A DNA stretch of 8,431 nucleotides. Source: Magnetovibrio sp. GTDB taxonomy: Bacteria; Pseudomonadota; Alphaproteobacteria; Rhodospirillales; Magnetovibrionaceae. Every line of letters begins with the position of its first letter. The stretch's first letter is position 1. A program made the position numbers and the translations under genes. Positions 5,366 to 8,431 of this stretch are shown piece by piece. The DNA is taken from positions 1 through 8,431 of the forward strand of contig JAESUA010000281.1 of NCBI GenBank assembly GCA_016763255.1. The letters run 5' to 3'. The notes under the pieces are model-generated. The model was given only the letters and a program-made list of their open reading frames with translations. It made no database searches and had not been told where the DNA came from.

Positions 5366-8098
5366 ATGACAAAAACAAAAACAATCGAATTCAGCCTCAA
5401 CGGCCAGACCGTATCCGCGCAACAAGGCGATACCATCTGGCAGGTCGCCAAGCACCACGCCATTGTCATTGAACACCTGTGTTACAAGCCGCGCGATGGT
5501 TACCGCGCCGATGGCAATTGCCGGGCCTGCTTGGTCGAAATTAAAGGCGAACGCACCTTGGCCGCATCGTGTCGGCGCGAAGTTCAAGCGGGCATGGAGG
5601 TTCACACCGATACGCAGCGCGCCACATCGGCACGGGCCATGGTGGTGGAAATGTTGCTGGCCGATCATCCCGGCAACACCGATGCATGTGTTTCCGAGGT
5701 GCGCGCCTGGGCTGATAAAATGGGCATTGGCGCAGCACGTTTTGCTTCACCCGCACAAGGCAAAGCCGACCAAAGCCATCCGGCCATCACATTTCAATCA
5801 TCATCATGCATCACCTGCGGTCTGTGCATCCGCGCCTGTCGCGAAGTGCAAGGTAACGATGTTATCGGTTTTGAAGGCCGGGGCGCCAACACCCGGATTA
5901 TTTTTGATCAAGGTGACAACCTTGGTGCCAGCACCTGTGTGGCCTGTGGTGAATGCATCGAAGTCTGTCCCACCGACGCATTGAGCTTAAAACAGGGCGC
6001 CATCGTTGCGCAAAACAACGATCAAAAGGTGTCTTCGACCTGCCCATTTTGCGGTGTCGGCTGTCAAATCGAATACACCGTGCGCGACGCAAAAATCATT
6101 CAAGCCGAAGGTCTCGACGGCCCTTCGAACCAGCGCCGTCTGTGTGTCAAAGGTCGTTTCGGTTACACCTACACCCACAGCCCGGCCCGCCTGACCATGC
6201 CCTTAATCCGCAAAGACGGCGTCGCCAAAGACCCAGCCAACATCCCCGCCCCCGAAGATCGCAGGGAGGCCTTTCGCGAAGCCAGCTGGGACGAAGCCCT
6301 GCAGCTGGCCGCCGGTGGACTTAAATCCATTTATGAGCGCGACGGTGGCGATGCGCTTTGTGGATTTGGCTCGGCCAAAGGCTCCAACGAAGAAGCCTAT
6401 TTATTTCAAAAGCTGATCCGCACCGCGTTTGGCACCAACAACGTCGATCACTGCACCCGATTGTGTCACGCTTCATCGGTAGCGGCGCTGCTGGAAGGTG
6501 TCGGGTCGGGCGCGGTCACCGCTCCGTTCATGGCATCTGAGCAGGCCGACGTGATCATCATCATCGGATCACGCCCGGAATCCAATCACCCGGTAGCGGC
6601 GTCGTGGTTCAAGAACGCTGCCGAGCGCGGCGCAAAGTTGATCATTATGGATCCGCGCGGACAAAACTTGGCGCGCTACGGTCAGCAGCTCCAGTTCAAA
6701 TCCGGCATGGACGTGGCGCTGATCAACGCCATGCTCCATACCATCATCGCCGAAGATTTGATCGATGCCGACTACATTGCCAATCATGTCGATGGCTTTG
6801 ATGAATTGGCCAAAGCCGTTGAAGATTTTGCCCCGGAAAAAATGGCCGCGTTGATAGGCATCGATGCCGCCACAATTCGCGAGGTGGCGCGCCTTTACGC
6901 CACGTCCGAACGCTCGATCATTTTTTGGGGCATGGGCGTGTCGCAACACGTGCACGGCACAGACAACGTACGAACCCTGATCGCCTTGGCACTGATCACC
7001 GGTCAGATCGGACGACCCGGCACCGGGCTGCATCCGCTGCGCGGTCAAAACAACGTTCAAGGGGCATCCGATGTTGGCTTGATTCCGATGTTTTTACCAG
7101 ATTATGCTTCGGTCGAAGACGACGCCAAGCGGGCGCGTTTCGAACAAGCCTGGAACATAAAACTGCCCAACACCCCCGGCCTGACGGTTGTGGAAACCAT
7201 CGACGCCGCCTGTGATGGCCGCATCAAGGGCATGTATGTGATGGGCGAAAACCCCGCCATGTCGGACCCCGACACCAATCACACGCGCAAGGGTTTGGCC
7301 AGCCTGGAGCACATGGTGGTGCAGGATATCTTCCTCACCGAAACCGCATGGCTGGCGGATGTGATTTTGCCGGCCTCGACGTTTTACGAAAAGACCGGCA
7401 CCTTCACCAACACCAATCGCCAGGTGCAAATGGGCCGCCAAGCGATCCAACCACCGGGTCAAGCACGGCGTGACTTAGATATATTGATCGAGATGGCCTC
7501 GCGTTTGGGCTGCGCATGGGACTATGCCGGACCGGCAGACGTTTATACTGAAATGCAAGGCGTCATGGGATCGTTATCCGGCATTTCCTGGGACCGCTTG
7601 GAACGCGAAAACAGCGTTGTATATCCGTGCCTCGGCGATGATCAGAAAAGCCAGGAAATCCTCTTTGGCGAAGGTTTCCCCACAGCCAACGGGCGCGCTC
7701 AACTGGTGCCCGCAGAGCTCACCCCACCCGATGAATTACCGGATAAGCATTATCCCTTTTTGCTTACCACCGGGCGGGTTCTGGAACATTGGCACACCGG
7801 TGCCATGACGCGTCCGGCGGCTGTCCTCAACGCTATTGAGCCGCACCCCACGGTGTCATTACACCCCCGTGCGATCAAAAATCTTGGCCTTGAGGCCGGT
7901 GAAATGGTCAAAGTATCCAGCCGTCGCGGCGACGTACGATTGATGGTGCGCGCGGACCGCGATGTGCCGCAAGGACTAGCGTTCATTCCGTTTTGTTTTC
8001 ATGAAGCGGCGGCCAACCTTTTGACCAATCCAAAGCTGGACCCCTACGGCAAAATTCCCGAATTCAAAGTCTGTGCCGTCAGCGTCACCCCAACTTAA
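5366..8098 (+). CDS. fdhA: Formate dehydrogenase alpha subunit, Mo/W-bis-MGD, NAD-linked type
   Basis: This is the catalytic subunit, 910 residues, for the reaction formate to CO2 plus two electrons; relatives are reversible. The N-terminus is a NuoG-like [2Fe-2S] domain with C39, C52, C55 and C69. The next region normally carries a His-Cys3 [4Fe-4S] site, but here only H101 and C108 are seen; T105 and A114 occupy the other expected positions. Two ferredoxin-type clusters follow (C148/151/154/158 and C191/194/197/201). The molybdopterin oxidoreductase domain begins with its own [4Fe-4S] ligands C226, C229, C233 and C260, followed by K262. The active site is cysteine, not selenocysteine: C367-H368 in DHCTRLCHASSV, with R559 in LRGQNNVQGA, both as in known formate dehydrogenases. 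A molydop_binding domain ends the protein (from about 790). AAGGA at 5355-5359 is an excellent ribosome binding site for ATG 5366. Metal choice (W or Mo) cannot be read from sequence; the FDH1-like layout suggests tungsten is possible. The maturation genes fdhD/fdsC are not in the window. Confidence 0.96.
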   Translation: MTKTKTIEFSLNGQTVSAQQGDTIWQVAKHHAIVIEHLCYKPRDGYRADGNCRACLVEIKGERTLAASCRREVQAGMEVHTDTQRATSARAMVVEMLLADHPGNTDACVSEVRAWADKMGIGAARFASPAQGKADQSHPAITFQSSSCITCGLCIRACREVQGNDVIGFEGRGANTRIIFDQGDNLGASTCVACGECIEVCPTDALSLKQGAIVAQNNDQKVSSTCPFCGVGCQIEYTVRDAKIIQAEGLDGPSNQRRLCVKGRFGYTYTHSPARLTMPLIRKDGVAKDPANIPAPEDRREAFREASWDEALQLAAGGLKSIYERDGGDALCGFGSAKGSNEEAYLFQKLIRTAFGTNNVDHCTRLCHASSVAALLEGVGSGAVTAPFMASEQADVIIIIGSRPESNHPVAASWFKNAAERGAKLIIMDPRGQNLARYGQQLQFKSGMDVALINAMLHTIIAEDLIDADYIANHVDGFDELAKAVEDFAPEKMAALIGIDAATIREVARLYATSERSIIFWGMGVSQHVHGTDNVRTLIALALITGQIGRPGTGLHPLRGQNNVQGASDVGLIPMFLPDYASVEDDAKRARFEQAWNIKLPNTPGLTVVETIDAACDGRIKGMYVMGENPAMSDPDTNHTRKGLASLEHMVVQDIFLTETAWLADVILPASTFYEKTGTFTNTNRQVQMGRQAIQPPGQARRDLDILIEMASRLGCAWDYAGPADVYTEMQGVMGSLSGISWDRLERENSVVYPCLGDDQKSQEILFGEGFPTANGRAQLVPAELTPPDELPDKHYPFLLTTGRVLEHWHTGAMTRPAAVLNAIEPHPTVSLHPRAIKNLGLEAGEMVKVSSRRGDVRLMVRADRDVPQGLAFIPFCFHEAAANLLTNPKLDPYGKIPEFKVCAVSVTPT

Positions 8099-8104
8099 AT
8101 TATG

Positions 8105-8134
8105 AGTGGCTAATTTTTTGGCAAAAAAACCACT
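8105..8134. repeat. Inverted repeat after fdhA
   Basis: AGTGG (8105-8109) pairs with CCACT (8130-8134), and inside it T6 (8114-8119) can pair with A7 (8123-8129) around a GGC loop. A bulge of four bases (CTAA) breaks the left arm. It starts seven bases after the fdhA stop. No T-tract follows on the plus strand, so it is more likely a 3'-end hairpin than an intrinsic terminator. Confidence 0.4.
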
Positions 8135-8141
8135 TATACCG

Positions 8142-8160
8142 AGCATTTCGAAAAGATGCT
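8142..8160. repeat. Short inverted repeat
   Basis: AGCAT (8142-8146) and ATGCT (8156-8160) enclose a nine-base loop that itself contains TTCGAA. It is a modest hairpin without a T-tract, second in a row of hairpins after fdhA. Confidence 0.35.
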
Positions 8161-8177
8161 GAGATCCACGTTTGATA

Positions 8178-8197
8178 GCAAATATTTCTATATTTGC
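8178..8197. repeat. Perfect 8-bp stem-loop
   Basis: GCAAATAT (8178-8185) and ATATTTGC (8190-8197) form a perfect 8-bp inverted repeat around a TTCT loop. It is AT-rich and has no T-tract on either side. It could be a transcript 3'-end structure or a protein site. Confidence 0.5.
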
Positions 8198-8243
8198 AGC
8201 TCAAAAAAGTCTTCAAGTACTGCACACAGTGTGGGTAAACAGA

Positions 8244-8272
8244 AAAGGCCCCGCGAATATCGCAGGGCCTTT
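8244..8272. terminator. Strong intrinsic terminator hairpin, probably bidirectional and best on the minus strand
   Basis: AAAGGCCC (8244-8251) pairs with GGGCCTTT (8265-8272), and GCG (8253-8255) pairs with CGC (8261-8263) around an AATAT loop, with one C/A mismatch. On the minus strand the stem is followed by TTTTCTGTTT, a good T-rich tail. On the plus strand only the three Ts of the stem follow. It may end the fdh transcript. Its position directly after tRNA-like 3' ends (minus strand) suggests it was originally the terminator of a tRNA gene. Confidence 0.72.
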
Positions 8273-8279
8273 AGGTATC

Positions 8280-8317
8280 TGGCGGACAGGGAGGGAGACA
8301 TGGCGGAGAGGAAGGAC
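8280..8317 (-). repeat. Two tandem copies resembling a tRNA-Ser 3' end, candidate attachment site
   Basis: Copy 1 (8280-8296) and copy 2 (8301-8317) share 13 of 17 bases at a 21-bp period. Read on the minus strand, copy 1 is TCCCTCCCTGTCCGCCA and copy 2 is GTCCTTCCTCTCCGCCA. Both resemble the acceptor and T-arm 3' end of a typical bacterial tRNA-Ser (CCTCTCCGCCA), including the encoded CCA. No complete tRNA can be folded here. A tRNA 3' remnant next to a tRNA-style terminator is what integration by a tyrosine recombinase leaves at one end of an element. The tandem arrangement could reflect two integration events. Confidence 0.45.
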
Positions 8318-8373
8318 TCATAACTTATTGTTTTAACACTATTTTTATAGGGATATATGGGAGTGTAATTTTT

Positions 8374-8395
8374 TGACCCATACTCTGACCCATAC
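8374..8395. repeat. 10-bp direct repeat with 12-bp period
   Basis: TGACCCATAC occurs at 8374-8383 and again at 8386-8395, separated by TC. TATGGG at 8356-8361 is inverse to the CCCATA of the first copy (8377-8382). The repeat lies about 60 bases right of the tRNA-like ends. It could be an arm-type or regulatory site of an integrase gene starting further right, which is an inference from position only. Confidence 0.5.
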
Positions 8396-8431
8396 CTATA
8401 TTTGTTCCAATATGAGACGAACAGTGGCGAA

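Larger units (their letters stand above)
8099..8431. other. Structured non-coding region downstream of fdhA
   Basis: No confident gene lies here. The region carries three inverted repeats (8105-8134, 8142-8160, 8178-8197), a strong terminator hairpin (8244-8272), two tRNA-Ser 3'-end-like repeats (8280-8317) and a direct repeat (8374-8395). An ATG at 8412 opens a frame reading MRRTVA up to the window edge. It has no visible ribosome binding site and is too short to judge. Confidence 0.55.

Noticed and set aside
6455..6475. Selenocysteine at the formate dehydrogenase active site
   Set aside because: The codon at the active position (6464-6466) is TGT for cysteine and there is no in-frame TGA in the gene.
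3687..8098. Complex I (nuoEFG) or NAD-reducing hydrogenase genes
   Set aside because: The alpha subunit carries formate dehydrogenase active-site motifs (RLCH and RGQNNVQGA), and there are no other complex I or hydrogenase subunits.
8280..8360. Complete tRNA-Ser gene on the minus strand
   Set aside because: Only the 3' acceptor/T-arm-like segments are present; no anticodon arm, D-arm or matching 5' acceptor strand can be found to the right.
1..8431. CRISPR array, insertion sequence or rRNA
   Set aside because: No regularly spaced repeats, transposase frame or rRNA-like sequence was seen anywhere in the window.

Overview
The window looks like part of an alphaproteobacterial chromosome, most like a Rhodospirillales-type or methylotroph-like organism. 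This rests on gene style: moderately high GC coding sequence with AT-rich intergenic regions, and a two-subunit NAD-linked formate dehydrogenase of the kind known as FDH1 in Methylorubrum. No taxonomic marker gene is present, so the placement is an inference.

Layout from left to right. Positions 1-413 hold no confident gene; there is possibly the first 19 codons of a leftward gene running off the left edge, and a strong inverted repeat at 317-344. A leftward gene (414-1202) encodes an OmpR-type response regulator. A roughly 250-base AT-rich region separates it from a divergent rightward sensor histidine kinase (1453-3386). That region carries a perfect 16-bp palindrome and several ATTGG/CCAAT-type repeats that could be the regulator's sites. 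The kinase has a signal peptide, a periplasmic 7TMR-DISM sensor domain, a 7TM bundle, and HisKA and HATPase_c domains. It is split by an apparent -1 frameshift near 2080-2100, so as sequenced it is two open frames (1453-2109 and 2142-3386). After 300 bases of non-coding DNA come two co-directional genes, 23 bases apart. The first is a fused NuoE-NuoF-like beta subunit (3687-5342) with [2Fe-2S], FMN, NAD and [4Fe-4S] sites. The second is a 910-residue molybdenum/tungsten-bis-MGD formate dehydrogenase alpha subunit (5366-8098). Together they should oxidise formate to CO2 and pass electrons through an Fe-S chain to FMN and NAD+, or run in reverse.

The last 333 bases are non-coding but structured: three inverted repeats, a strong GC-rich terminator hairpin, two tandem 17-bp copies resembling the 3' end of a tRNA-Ser read leftward, and a 10-bp direct repeat. 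The terminator plus tRNA-like ends suggest the attachment-site border of an integrated element whose body would lie to the right.

The two-component pair may regulate the formate dehydrogenase operon, because it is adjacent and the fdh upstream region has weak versions of the same motifs. This is not proven by the sequence. The most notable points are the broken sensor kinase, the degenerate His-Cys3 cluster motif in the alpha subunit, and the likely integration-site remnant at the right end.
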